From Sphingomonadaceae bacterium (lineage in GTDB: Bacteria; Pseudomonadota; Alphaproteobacteria; Sphingomonadales; Sphingomonadaceae): a DNA stretch of 20,000 nucleotides. Location: NCBI GenBank assembly GCA_016742125.1, contig JACVCM010000006.1, positions 1 through 20,000 on the forward strand. The letters run 5' to 3'. Positions within the stretch are counted from its first letter, which is position 1; each line of letters starts with the position of its first letter. The translations under genes were made by a program, and so were the position numbers. The notes under the pieces were generated by a model. The model was not told where the DNA came from. It saw nothing but the letters and a program-made list of their open reading frames with translations, and searched no databases. This document shows positions 1 to 8,126 of this stretch, piece after piece.

Positions 1-2
1 CC

Positions 3-296
3 ATGGAGCGCATCGAACGGCCGAGCGACTATGGCTATGATCCCATGGTCATAACCAAGGGTTTCTGGCAGTCCGGGCAGGATAATCTTCGCTTGACGGG
101 CGAAATTGCCATCGACTGCCCCGTCCGCCTTCTCCACGGCCAGAACGACCCCGACGTGCCTTGGGAAACCAGCCTGAAGCTTGCCAATGCGCTCCGTTCA
201 TCGGATGTGCAGACGATATTGGTAAAAGATGGCGACCACCGGCTTTCGCGCGACGGGGACATCGATTTGCTGATCGATACGGTGGCTAAACTCTAA
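3..296 (+). CDS. Alpha/beta hydrolase, C-terminal part (5' end outside the window)
   Basis: This is the C-terminal 97 residues or so of an alpha/beta-hydrolase-fold protein. The reading frame is open to the left edge, so the apparent ATG at position 3 is probably an internal Met. Two late catalytic elements are visible: GQNDPDVPWE, the usual setting of the triad Asp after a beta strand, and DGDHRLS, the triad His near the end. The nucleophile elbow (GxSxG) would lie upstream and cannot be seen. The spacing and the HGQNDPDVPW wording resemble the small serine hydrolases related to ABHD10/palmitoyl-thioesterase-like proteins; the substrate is unknown. TAA ends the gene at 294-296, and a hairpin-forming repeat begins six bases later. 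The fold is fairly certain, the subfamily is inference. Confidence 0.8.
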   Translation: MERIERPSDYGYDPMVITKGFWQSGQDNLRLTGEIAIDCPVRLLHGQNDPDVPWETSLKLANALRSSDVQTILVKDGDHRLSRDGDIDLLIDTVAKL

Positions 297-302
297 CCGT
301 TC

Positions 303-349
303 GTCATGCTGGACTTTTGTGCTCTGCACGCCTTCGGTTCCAGCATGAC
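303..349. repeat. Inverted repeat (11-bp perfect arms), REP-like or terminator hairpin
   Basis: GTCATGCTGGA at 303-313 is perfectly complementary to TCCAGCATGAC at 339-349, with a 25-base loop. It starts six bases after the hydrolase stop codon. No T-tract follows, so it is not a classical intrinsic terminator. The wording resembles the short GTCATGCTG...CAGCATGAC intergenic elements that I recall being common in sphingomonad genomes (inference from memory). It may help end transcription of the hydrolase. Confidence 0.55.
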
Positions 350-431
350 ACGCGACGGTTGCCTTGTTACCCCGGGATGCAATGACCGTTGGTCAACGCG
401 TTCGGGATGACGATAAAATTTTTGGATTGTC
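350..431. other. Remainder of the intergenic region with a small palindrome
   Basis: No credible gene lies here. A short dyad TGACC-GTT-GGTCA occupies 383-395, and GGGATG(A)C wording occurs twice (374-379 and 404-411), which suggests further decayed repeat units. An AT-rich stretch at about 412-426 precedes the TPR gene and could contain its promoter, but I cannot place -35 and -10 boxes with confidence. Confidence 0.3.
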
Positions 432-1211
432 ATGCTCCTTCTTCCCTTGCTCCTTCAAACCGCAACACCCGCAGCCGCCCAGCCGCTGCCCACGCTGGCC
501 GAAGTCCAGTTTACCGAGTGCCTCGACCTTGCCCGCAAGGATCCGGCATCTGCGGTAACCGAGGCGAGTCTGTGGGCGCAACAGGGTGGCGGCTTTCTGG
601 CGCGGGCCTGTCAGGGCTTTGCCCTTGCCAGCGACTTCAAATTCGACCTGGCGACCCCGGTCCTGCGCGAAGCCGCGCAAGGTGCGCAGGACAAGAGGGA
701 CCCGCGCGCCGCCCGTTTCTGGGCACAAGCGGGCAATTCGGCGATTGCGGACGGCAAGCCGGACATTGCACTCGATGCGCTCGACAAGGCGCTGGCGCTG
801 GCCACGCTCGACAACAAGGAGCGCGCTGACAGCGAAATCGACCGGGCACGGGCTTTGGTTGCGCTGGACCGCATGGCCGATGCCGAGAAGTCGCTCGGCA
901 CCGCGCGTCAGCTGTCGCCAGAAAATGGCACGGCGTGGCTGCTGTCGGCAACCTTGGCGCGCCGCCTCGAAAAGCTCCCCGATGCGCTCACCTATATCCA
1001 GACTGCAGCACCGCTTTTGCCGCGCGATCCTGCAGTCGCGCTTGAGGCTGGCAACATCGCCATGGCCGCCGGCGACGAAGCTGCCGCCCGCAAGCAGTGG
1101 GAGCAGACCATCGCCATCGCCCCCGCCAGCCGTCAGGCCAATACTGCCCAGGCGCAGCTGGCGGCGCTAGGCGCGTCGCCCCCATCGCCTGCCGATGCTC
1201 AGTCGAGATAA
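432..1211 (+). CDS. Secreted tetratricopeptide-repeat protein
   Basis: The 259-residue protein starts with a hydrophobic leucine-rich stretch followed by an Ala-rich segment ending AAAQ, consistent with a Sec signal peptide cut near residue 17. The rest is Ala-rich helical repeats of TPR type: segments such as IALDALDKALAL, DAEKSLGTARQLSP, DALTYIQTAAPLLP and AARKQWEQTIAIAP show the roughly 34-residue spacing with small residues and the terminal Pro typical of TPR helices. TPR proteins serve as protein-interaction scaffolds; here the likely location is the periplasm. The region before ATG 432 has only a weak GGAT ribosome site, so the start is moderately sure. It converges on the SIMPL gene, and the two stop regions overlap by 13 bp. 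The specific role is unknown. Confidence 0.85.
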   Translation: MLLLPLLLQTATPAAAQPLPTLAEVQFTECLDLARKDPASAVTEASLWAQQGGGFLARACQGFALASDFKFDLATPVLREAAQGAQDKRDPRAARFWAQAGNSAIADGKPDIALDALDKALALATLDNKERADSEIDRARALVALDRMADAEKSLGTARQLSPENGTAWLLSATLARRLEKLPDALTYIQTAAPLLPRDPAVALEAGNIAMAAGDEAAARKQWEQTIAIAPASRQANTAQAQLAALGASPPSPADAQSR

Positions 1212-1957
1212 TATTCGACGGTCGTTACCACACGGACCTTTTTATAGGGCGTATCCGACACGCCCCAGCCGCCGCTACTGTCGCCATCGCGCGCAGTGAC
1301 TTCGAAATAGCCCTGCGTTGCCGATTTGATGCTGCCGACGCCGGTACCGCTGTCCTTGGCGAATTGTTCGGCAGATTTGCGCGCGTCTTTGGTGGCCTGC
1401 GCGATCATCGCCGGTTTGATCTCGTTCAATTTGGTAAAGGTGTAGCTCATCCCCGAGCCTTCCTCGATCTGTACGCCGCTCTTGACGATGTCGAACTGCT
1501 TCTTGACCGCCGCTTCCGCCTTTTTGATATCGGTGGTGCGCAGGCTCATCCGCTGTTTGACAGTGAAGGTTGTGATGCCGTCATTTGTATATTGCGTAAC
1601 ATTGGCGCCCGTCGGCTGGATGGCATCTGCATCGAAGCCCAGCGAGGTGAAAAAGGACCGGATTGCCCGCGTGTCGGCATCGGCCTTTGCCTGTGCGCTT
1701 TGAAGATCACCTGCGGCAGCCGAATAGGCAATGGTCCAGGTCGCAAGGTCTGCCGTCACATCGCGTTCGGCAAGGCCGCGCACCGTCACCGCGCGGTCGG
1801 CCTGTTTCATCCGGACAAGCCCGTCACCCATCAGATAGCCGCCCGCTACAAGGCCCACCGCAAGCAGGCCGGTGCCTGCCAACCAGACCTTGCCCTGATT
1901 GGCGGTCAGCCGCCCGAACCAGCCACCACGTTCATTGTCTGAAATATCGTCGCCCAT
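1199..1957 (-). CDS. SIMPL-domain (DUF541) membrane-anchored protein
   Basis: With the start chosen at 1957 the protein has 252 residues: a short polar N-terminus, one transmembrane segment (about 24-43, VWLAGTGLLAVG onward) and then a SIMPL domain. Family features include VTVRGLAERDVTADLATWTI, the PTGANVTQY segment, a long central helix rich in K and A (FDIVKSGVQIEEGSG follows it), and the C-terminal RVVTTVEYYLD strand. SIMPL/DUF541 proteins (for example E. coli YggE) are envelope proteins linked to stress tolerance, and their biochemical role is unclear. The frame is open to an ATG at 2026, but the extra 23 residues are polar and do not resemble the family; the start at 1957 has a GGGGAT site upstream. 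The stop codon overlaps the end of the convergent TPR gene. Confidence 0.9.
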   Translation of the reverse strand: MGDDISDNERGGWFGRLTANQGKVWLAGTGLLAVGLVAGGYLMGDGLVRMKQADRAVTVRGLAERDVTADLATWTIAYSAAAGDLQSAQAKADADTRAIRSFFTSLGFDADAIQPTGANVTQYTNDGITTFTVKQRMSLRTTDIKKAEAAVKKQFDIVKSGVQIEEGSGMSYTFTKLNEIKPAMIAQATKDARKSAEQFAKDSGTGVGSIKSATQGYFEVTARDGDSSGGWGVSDTPYKKVRVVTTVEYYLD

Positions 1958-2096
1958 ATCAAATATCCCCGAAAAGCGACCGGCAGCCCCCGTGCGCCCC
2001 TTGCGCCAGGTGCCGTCACAGTCCATATTTCACGCCGACCCCGCGTAGTTTGTCACTATGTTTTGAGCGATGAACCGTGCCTGAATAGAGATGAAC

Positions 2097-2100
2097 GGAG
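2097..2100 (+). promoter_or_regulatory. Ribosome binding site deciding the gloA start
   Basis: GGAG lies five bases before ATG 2106. It lies inside the reading frame that would start at ATG 2091, so 2106 is the better start; it also places the family's conserved N-terminal metal His at residue 7. Confidence 0.65.
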
Positions 2101-2105
2101 TGAAT

Positions 2106-2546
2106 ATGGCGACCAAATATCTGCACAGCATGATCCGTGTGACCGACCCCGATGCAACCGTCGCTTTTTTCAAATTGCTCGGGCTCGAAGAGGTGCGCCG
2201 GTTCGACAATGAAGCCGGGCGCTTCACCCTCATCTTCCTGGCTGCGCCGGGACAGGCAGGCCTGGCCGAAGTCGAACTTACCTACAACTGGCCGCCCGCC
2301 GACGGCAGCGCGCCGGAAGGATATGGCGGCGGGCGAAATTTCGGGCATCTGGCCTATCGCGTCGATGACATCTACGCCACTTGCCAGCGGCTGATGGATG
2401 CAGGCGTCACCATCAACCGCCCGCCACGCGATGGCCATATGGCGTTCGTCCGGACGCCGGACGGGATTTCCATCGAATTGTTGCAGGAAGGCCATCTCGA
2501 ACCCGCAGAGCCTTGGGCCAGCATGCCTAATACGGGCAGCTGGTAA
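2106..2546 (+). CDS. gloA: Lactoylglutathione lyase (glyoxalase I)
   Basis: The enzyme converts the hemithioacetal of methylglyoxal and glutathione to S-lactoylglutathione in the cytoplasm. The 146-residue protein has the vicinal-oxygen-chelate fold typical of bacterial GloA. The four metal ligands can be read: His7 (YLHSMIRV), Glu57 (EVELTYNW), His81 (NFGHLAY) and Glu124 (ISIELLQ), matching the H/E/H/E pattern of the Ni-dependent bacterial enzymes. The ELTYNW and GHLAYRVDDI motifs are diagnostic. The start at 2106 is set by GGAG five bases upstream. The stop codon overlaps the gloB start in TAATG (2544-2548), so the two detoxification steps are translationally coupled. Little doubt about function. 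Confidence 0.96.
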   Translation: MATKYLHSMIRVTDPDATVAFFKLLGLEEVRRFDNEAGRFTLIFLAAPGQAGLAEVELTYNWPPADGSAPEGYGGGRNFGHLAYRVDDIYATCQRLMDAGVTINRPPRDGHMAFVRTPDGISIELLQEGHLEPAEPWASMPNTGSW

Positions 2547-3271
2547 TGCCACTGGAAATCATTCGCATCCCGGTATTGTCGGACAATTATGTCTGGCTGG
2601 TCCATGAGCCCGACAGCGGCGAGACGATGGTGGTCGATCCGGCGGTCGCGCCGCCAGTTCTTGCCGAGGCCGATCTGCGGGGGTGGGAAATAACCCAAAT
2701 CTGGAACACCCACTGGCACCCGGATCACACCGGTGGCAATGCAGAAATCAAGGCAGCAACCGGCTGCACGATTACTGGTCCGCAAGCGGAAGCGGCGCGC
2801 ATCCCCACGCTCGATGTGCAGGTGAGCGGTGGCGATGTCGTCAGGCTTGGCGCGGTCGAAGCACGGGTGATCGATGTCCCTGCACACACCGCCGGCCACA
2901 TTGCCTATCATTTCGCTGCCGAGCATGCCGCCTTTGTCGGCGACACCCTGTTCGCGATGGGCTGCGGGCGGCTGTTCGAAGGCACCGCCGAACAGATGTA
3001 TGGAAACATGCGTAAGCTGGAGGCCCTCGGTGAAGACACTGCAATCTATTGTGCGCATGAATATACGCTCTCGAACGGACGTTTTGCACTGATGGTGGAG
3101 CCGGACAATCTGGCGCTGATCAAGCGCGTCAACGAAGTCACCGCAATGCGCGAACGCGGCGAAGCCACGGTGCCGACGACAATCGCACTCGAACGTGCCA
3201 CCAACCCTTTCATGCGGGCGAGCTCGGTCGAGGAACTGGCCGCAAGACGCGCGGCGAAGGACGCGGCCTGA
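2546..3271 (+). CDS. gloB: Hydroxyacylglutathione hydrolase (glyoxalase II)
   Basis: The enzyme hydrolyses S-lactoylglutathione to lactate and glutathione, the second step after GloA. The 241-residue protein is a metallo-beta-lactamase-fold enzyme with THWHPDH at 55-61 (His56, His58, Asp60, His61), His114 in PAHTAGHIAYH, Asp133 in VGDTLF and His171 in CAHEYT, the full binuclear metal set. The C-terminal glyoxalase II domain is present, including NPFMR near the end, which separates it from generic MBL hydrolases. The length is typical. Its ATG overlaps the gloA stop (TAATG), with no separate ribosome site needed. It ends two bases before the stop of convergent dnaE2, leaving no room for a separate terminator. 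Confidence 0.96.
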   Translation: MPLEIIRIPVLSDNYVWLVHEPDSGETMVVDPAVAPPVLAEADLRGWEITQIWNTHWHPDHTGGNAEIKAATGCTITGPQAEAARIPTLDVQVSGGDVVRLGAVEARVIDVPAHTAGHIAYHFAAEHAAFVGDTLFAMGCGRLFEGTAEQMYGNMRKLEALGEDTAIYCAHEYTLSNGRFALMVEPDNLALIKRVNEVTAMRERGEATVPTTIALERATNPFMRASSVEELAARRAAKDAA

Positions 3272-3273
3272 AC

Positions 3274-6200
3274 TTAGTGAAAATCCCGTGACTTGGGCAA
3301 TATCCGCACGTCGCGCGGATGGCCATGGCGTGGGTAGACAGGGCGCGCGAACTCGTCATTATGCGGAATCGGTACATTGGCATCATGCTCCTCCGACAGC
3401 CGTTTGAGTTCATGCGTCCGGTCGGTAACCGTCGTCGCCATCAGGTGAACGACACCCTCCTTGCTCCGTTGGATTTCGCCTTCGATGAGCATCAGCCGCG
3501 ATGCCATCACCGTGTGCCGCTGCCGTTTGAACAGCCGCGCCCATAACAGCGCATTGGTGACGCCGGTTTCATCCTCGATGGTGATGAAGATGGCATTGCC
3601 CTTTCCCGGACGCTGACGGGTCAACACCACGCCTGCAGTCTTGACGCGTGAGCCATGTTTCGCCGCATCGGTTTCAACGCAGCTTAGCACGCCTTCGCTG
3701 GCGAACATCCGGCGCAAGAATTGCATCGGATGCCCTTTGAGGGAAAGCCGGGTCATTTGGTAATCCGCGGCGACCTCTTCACTTAACGGCATGACGGGCA
3801 GCATGGCATCCTGCTCTTCGCCCAGTTCGTCCGCTTCCATTGTCGCAAAAAGCGGGAGCTGATCGGGTGGCGTACGCCACGCCTCCCAGGCGCCTTCCCG
3901 TCGCCCAAGACTGAGCGAAGTGAAGGCGTCGGCGTCGGCAAGCAATTGCAGTGCGCGAGCCGGCAGGGCTGTGTGGCGAGCCATGTCTTCCAGCGAGACG
4001 AAGGGCCTCTTGCTCATGATCCGCAAAGCCCAGTCTTCGCGAAAACCGTCAATCAGACGCATGCCGAGCCGCAAAGCGCCATTCTCTATGCTGCTGTCCC
4101 ATCTGCTTTTGTTGATGTCGATCGGGCGCAAATCCACCCCATGTTGCATCGCATCGCGGACAATCTGCGCCGGGGCATAAAAACCCATGGGTTGAGAATT
4201 GAGCAAAGCAGCGGCGAAAATGGCGGGATAATGGCATTTGATCCAGGCCGACACATAAACCAGCCGCGCGAAAGAAAGCGCATGGCTTTCCGGAAAACCG
4301 TAGGAACCGAACCCTTCGATCTGCTTAAAGCAACGTTCGGAAAATTCGCGTTCATATCCTCGCGCGACCATGCCTTCGACCATCTTGTCATAAAATTTGT
4401 CGATGCCACCACGGCTTTTGAAGGTTGCCATGGCGCGGCGCAGTTTATTGGCTTCAGCGTCGCTGAACTTTGCAGCGGTGATGGCTAGTTTCATCGCCTG
4501 CTCCTGAAAGAGAGGCACGCCTTCGGTTTTGCCCAGAACCTCGAATAATTCGCCTGGTTCACCATGTTCGGGAGATGGCGACGGATATTCCACCTTTTCT
4601 TCGCCGTTGCGTCTCCGCAAATAGGGGTGGACCATATCGCCTTCGATCGGGCCCGGCCGGACGATCGCAACCTGGATGGTCAGGTCGTATAAGGTGCGCG
4701 GCTTCATCCGTGGCAGCATGTTGATCTGCGCCCGGCTTTCGACCTGGAACACGCCGATACTGTCCCCTTTGCAGAGCATATCGTAAACTTGCGGATCATC
4801 GGACTGGAGATCGACCGTAAGGTCATAGTCGCCCAGACCTTGTTCGCGGAGCATGTCATATGCCTTGCGAATGCACGTCAACATTCCGAGCGCAAGCACA
4901 TCGACCTTCATCAGGCCGAGGGCATCGATATCGTCCTTGTCCCACTCGATAAATGTGCGTCCGTCCATCGCCCCATTATGCACCGGAACGGTCTCATCCA
5001 GCCGGTCTTCGGTCAGCACGAAGCCGCCGACATGCTGTGACAAATGACGCGGGAAGTTGAGCAATTGGCTCACAAGGGCATGGAGCCGCCCCACCAGAGG
5101 ATCGGAAGGATCGAAACCCGCCTCGATCAACCGTTCTTCCGGAAGGTCGCTGGCGAAACTGCCCCAGACGGTTGAGGAAAGCCGCATTATGACATCCTCG
5201 CTCAGTCCGAGCACTTTGCCGACATCGCGCACGGCACTACGCGGGCGGTAATGGATCACGGTCGCGGCGATACCGGCGCGATGCCGGCCATAACGCTCGT
5301 AGATATGCCTGATTACATCCTCTCGTCGCTCATGCTCGAAATCGACGTCGATATCCGGAGGTTCCTTGCGGTCTGCAGACACAAAGCGGGAGAATAAGAG
5401 ATTATTCTCGATGGGATCGACCGAGGTGACACCCAGCAGAAAACATACCGCAGAATTGGCTGCCGAACCTCGCCCCTGACATAATATTGGAGGCTTTTCG
5501 TTGCGCGCGAATTTAACGAGGTCATGAACGGTCAGAAAATAATAGGCAAATTTCTGATCACGGATGAAATCCAGTTCTTTCCGGATTGTGCTACAAACTT
5601 TGTCGGGCAGTGTTTCGCCATATCTTTCATGGGCGGCGCCCCAAACCAGATGCGCCAGCCAATCGTCAGGTTGCCAGCCTTCCGGTACCGGTTCATGGGG
5701 ATATTCATAGCGCAGTTCGTCGAGCGTGAACTGCACCGCTGCGATGAAAGACTGCGTTTCCGATATGGCCCCCGGGTAATCGGCAAACAGCCGCGCCATT
5801 TCGTCCGTCGGCTTCAGATGGCGCTCGGCATTTGCCTCCAATCGGGTCCCCGCTTCGGACAGGGTCGTACCCAGGCGGATACAGGTCAGTACATCGTGCA
5901 ACGGGCGGCAATCGGGCGAAGCATAAAGCACATCGTTGATCGCGAGGAGTGGTATGGCCAAAGAAGCTGCCAAATCCGACATCTGCCGCAAAATCCGCCG
6001 GTCGTTGCCGTGGCGCGGACTCGTTACCCCCAACCAGATTTGTCCAGGAGCCCTGGCTTTCAATCTGACCAGTGTTTCCCGCACACTGTCCGGCGCAGCG
6101 GGTGGCACAAGGCGAAGCTTCGGGTGATGCGCCCCGCGTTCCTCAAAAACATAGTCGGGGGGATTTTTATGCCATTCGACTTCGTCAGCCGTCGAATGCG

Positions 6201-6597
6201 TGAGAATAATCAGCAACAAATCGTCGAGATATTCGATCAGATCCTCGAATTTGAGGATGCACCCGCCCTTCACCGAACGGATATTGCCTACTGTCAGCAA
6301 GCGGGTCAGTCTGCCCCAACCGCGACGGGTTGCCGGATAGGCGACAATGTCGGGCGTGCCATCGGCGAAAACCAGCCGTGCTCCAGTCAGGAGGCGAAAG
6401 CCATTCGGCACCAACCCGTCTTCAGCCAATTCGTTAAGCGCCGCCCATGCACGCACCACAGCTGCGACACTGTTACGGTCGGCAATGCCGATTCCATTCA
6501 GCCCCAGCGAAATCGCTTCGGCGACCATCTCTGCGGGGTGCGATGCCCCGCGCAAAAAGGAATAATTGGTCGCCGCGACCAGTTCGGCGTAGGTCAT
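3274..6597 (-). CDS. dnaE2: Error-prone DNA polymerase DnaE2 (ImuC)
   Basis: This is the polymerase subunit of the ImuA-ImuB-DnaE2 mutasome, which copies damaged DNA and causes SOS mutagenesis. The 1107 residues show, in order: a PHP domain (about 3-270, beginning TNYSFLRGASHP, the DnaE2 form without the HxH of DnaE1), the C-family palm with the catalytic acids in PDIDVDF (414-420; Asp415 and Asp417) and Asp566 in LMKVDVLAL, fingers, a helix-hairpin-helix region (about 842-892), the beta-clamp motif QLPLF at 913-917, and an OB fold (about 985-1060). All catalytic acids are present, so it should be active. Its ATG overlaps the imuB stop by four bases (ATGA on the minus strand, 6594-6597), showing co-translation. 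Function is certain; the name imuC is also used. Confidence 0.97.
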   Translation of the reverse strand: MTYAELVAATNYSFLRGASHPAEMVAEAISLGLNGIGIADRNSVAAVVRAWAALNELAEDGLVPNGFRLLTGARLVFADGTPDIVAYPATRRGWGRLTRLLTVGNIRSVKGGCILKFEDLIEYLDDLLLIILTHSTADEVEWHKNPPDYVFEERGAHHPKLRLVPPAAPDSVRETLVRLKARAPGQIWLGVTSPRHGNDRRILRQMSDLAASLAIPLLAINDVLYASPDCRPLHDVLTCIRLGTTLSEAGTRLEANAERHLKPTDEMARLFADYPGAISETQSFIAAVQFTLDELRYEYPHEPVPEGWQPDDWLAHLVWGAAHERYGETLPDKVCSTIRKELDFIRDQKFAYYFLTVHDLVKFARNEKPPILCQGRGSAANSAVCFLLGVTSVDPIENNLLFSRFVSADRKEPPDIDVDFEHERREDVIRHIYERYGRHRAGIAATVIHYRPRSAVRDVGKVLGLSEDVIMRLSSTVWGSFASDLPEERLIEAGFDPSDPLVGRLHALVSQLLNFPRHLSQHVGGFVLTEDRLDETVPVHNGAMDGRTFIEWDKDDIDALGLMKVDVLALGMLTCIRKAYDMLREQGLGDYDLTVDLQSDDPQVYDMLCKGDSIGVFQVESRAQINMLPRMKPRTLYDLTIQVAIVRPGPIEGDMVHPYLRRRNGEEKVEYPSPSPEHGEPGELFEVLGKTEGVPLFQEQAMKLAITAAKFSDAEANKLRRAMATFKSRGGIDKFYDKMVEGMVARGYEREFSERCFKQIEGFGSYGFPESHALSFARLVYVSAWIKCHYPAIFAAALLNSQPMGFYAPAQIVRDAMQHGVDLRPIDINKSRWDSSIENGALRLGMRLIDGFREDWALRIMSKRPFVSLEDMARHTALPARALQLLADADAFTSLSLGRREGAWEAWRTPPDQLPLFATMEADELGEEQDAMLPVMPLSEEVAADYQMTRLSLKGHPMQFLRRMFASEGVLSCVETDAAKHGSRVKTAGVVLTRQRPGKGNAIFITIEDETGVTNALLWARLFKRQRHTVMASRLMLIEGEIQRSKEGVVHLMATTVTDRTHELKRLSEEHDANVPIPHNDEFARPVYPRHGHPRDVRILPKSRDFH

Positions 6598-8126
6598 GCA
6601 AATAATCCGTGCAGATACCAGTGCGGATTGGATGTCTCATTGTACAGCCCGTGCCGGAACAGCCAGAAGCGACGGCCCTTGCTGTCCTCCACCCGGTAAT
6701 AATCGCGCGTCGGGCCACCTTGGCCGGGCTCATGCCCTGTCTTGCGCCGCCACCATTCGGGCGCGATCCGTTCCGGCCCTTCATGCAGCACGATCTGATG
6801 CAAGCGCCGCCGCCAGCGGAACTGGAGCGGCGGACCGTCTGGCACAGCGGCGATGACCTCGACCTGCTGCGGCGGATCGAACAGGCGGAAAGGCCGCATC
6901 GCAGGTTCGCCAGGCTGCGGTTTCGGCCATTGGCCCGAAGATGGACCTTTGATCGCAGCGGCCTCAAGGGCGGCGCGTTCGGGAATATGGGTGTCGCGCG
7001 CGTGGAAATGGCGAATGGCATCGATGCCCAGCCGCACACCCAGCCGGTCGACCAGTGCCGCAGCTTCCGCTTTGGCATCGACTCTTCTCTCCAGCCCGAC
7101 CTGTACCGGATCGAGCCTCTCGGCGAGCGGCACCGCCAGCCGGATCAGGTCATAGCCGAAACCGGGGTCGAGTTGGTCGGCAAGCGCGTCGATCCGCTCC
7201 CGGATCAACCGCATCAACAGAATGGCATCGCGCGTCGGCCCGCCGGTCTCGACCGCCAGCCGGGCAACATGGCCATCGCTGCGAAACAGGCTGACCTCGA
7301 ACCGCCGTCCGCCTTCGCCGCGCTCGCGCAACAATATCGCGGCTTCGCCCGCAAGCGCTTCAATGGTTGCCAGCACATCGTCCGTGCGGGCCACCGGCTC
7401 GGCAAAATTGCGCTCGACATGCACGACGGGCAGACTGCGGCGCGGTGTAATGCGCGCATCCTCCTCCTCCAGAAGCCGCGCCAGTTTTACCACGGTCATT
7501 TTGCCGAAACGCGCCGCAAGCGACTGGCGCGGACGAACGGCGAGATCGCCGATGCTGCGCAAACCCGCGCGTTTCAACGCGACATGGATTTTCGCATCGA
7601 CCTCCAAGGCCTCGACCGGTAGCGCGGATATGTCCTTCACCGCAAAGCGGGCCTTGGCGAAGGCGCTGTCGGGGGTGTTGCCAAGTGCGAGCCGGACGGT
7701 CATCCCCCCATGCCGGAGGCGGGCTTTCAGATCGCCTGCGAGTGCCCCCTCGCTTTCATGCAAATGCAGGCAGCCGCTGATATCGAGCAACAGGCCCTGC
7801 GGCAGGCGCAGCGCGCAGGACGGCGTGTAGCGTTCGCAGCCATCGGCAAGCCACTCCAGCAACCTTGTGTCTGCCGCTGGTTCGGAATCGAAGGCGAGCA
7901 ACCCGGGCACGCGCGCACGGGCATCCGCCAACGTCATGCCGGGAATGATACCAAGTTTCAGTGCGCCTGCATCGCAGGCAGCAAGCCGCATCGCGCCGCG
8001 CTCTTTCTCGACAAGAGCAAAGGGCGCATCAGGCGATTTTGTGCGCTGCCTGACCAGCCTTTCTGCCGGTAACAGGGGCAGATAGGCGGCCAGGTAACGG
8101 CGCGTTGCGGAAGCTTCTGCTGGCAT
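6594..8126 (-). CDS. imuB: ImuB, inactive Y-family polymerase hub of the SOS mutasome
   Basis: ImuB is a Y-family (DinB-like) protein that has lost catalysis and instead joins ImuA, DnaE2 and the beta clamp. The 510 residues begin with RRYLAAYLPLLPAERL, where an active Y-family enzyme would carry its DxDxFFA-type Asp, and have LLLDISGCLHL (about 112-122) in place of the SxDE catalytic pair. The missing acids are what ImuB is known for. A little-finger-like region follows (about 240-350), and the conserved ImuB C-terminus (about 438-510) shows GPERIAPEWW, TRDYYRVED, RFWLFR and WYLHGLF. The first 98 bp overlap the end of imuA in another frame; no later Met precedes the conserved RRYLAAYLP, so the overlap is real. 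Strong identification. Confidence 0.95.
   Translation of the reverse strand: MPAEASATRRYLAAYLPLLPAERLVRQRTKSPDAPFALVEKERGAMRLAACDAGALKLGIIPGMTLADARARVPGLLAFDSEPAADTRLLEWLADGCERYTPSCALRLPQGLLLDISGCLHLHESEGALAGDLKARLRHGGMTVRLALGNTPDSAFAKARFAVKDISALPVEALEVDAKIHVALKRAGLRSIGDLAVRPRQSLAARFGKMTVVKLARLLEEEDARITPRRSLPVVHVERNFAEPVARTDDVLATIEALAGEAAILLRERGEGGRRFEVSLFRSDGHVARLAVETGGPTRDAILLMRLIRERIDALADQLDPGFGYDLIRLAVPLAERLDPVQVGLERRVDAKAEAAALVDRLGVRLGIDAIRHFHARDTHIPERAALEAAAIKGPSSGQWPKPQPGEPAMRPFRLFDPPQQVEVIAAVPDGPPLQFRWRRRLHQIVLHEGPERIAPEWWRRKTGHEPGQGGPTRDYYRVEDSKGRRFWLFRHGLYNETSNPHWYLHGLFA

Noticed and set aside
383..395. TGACC-GTT-GGTCA as a regulator operator for the TPR gene
   Set aside because: It sits among degenerate repeat units and has no clear promoter next to it; better explained as part of the repeat.
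1097..1942. 281-codon open frame opposite the SIMPL-domain gene
   Set aside because: The minus-strand SIMPL protein has a clear membrane anchor and domain; this one is a shadow.
5524..6699. 391-codon open frame on the plus strand opposite dnaE2 and imuB
   Set aside because: It crosses the junction of two certain genes and has Arg-, Gln- and His-rich low-quality wording without any domain.
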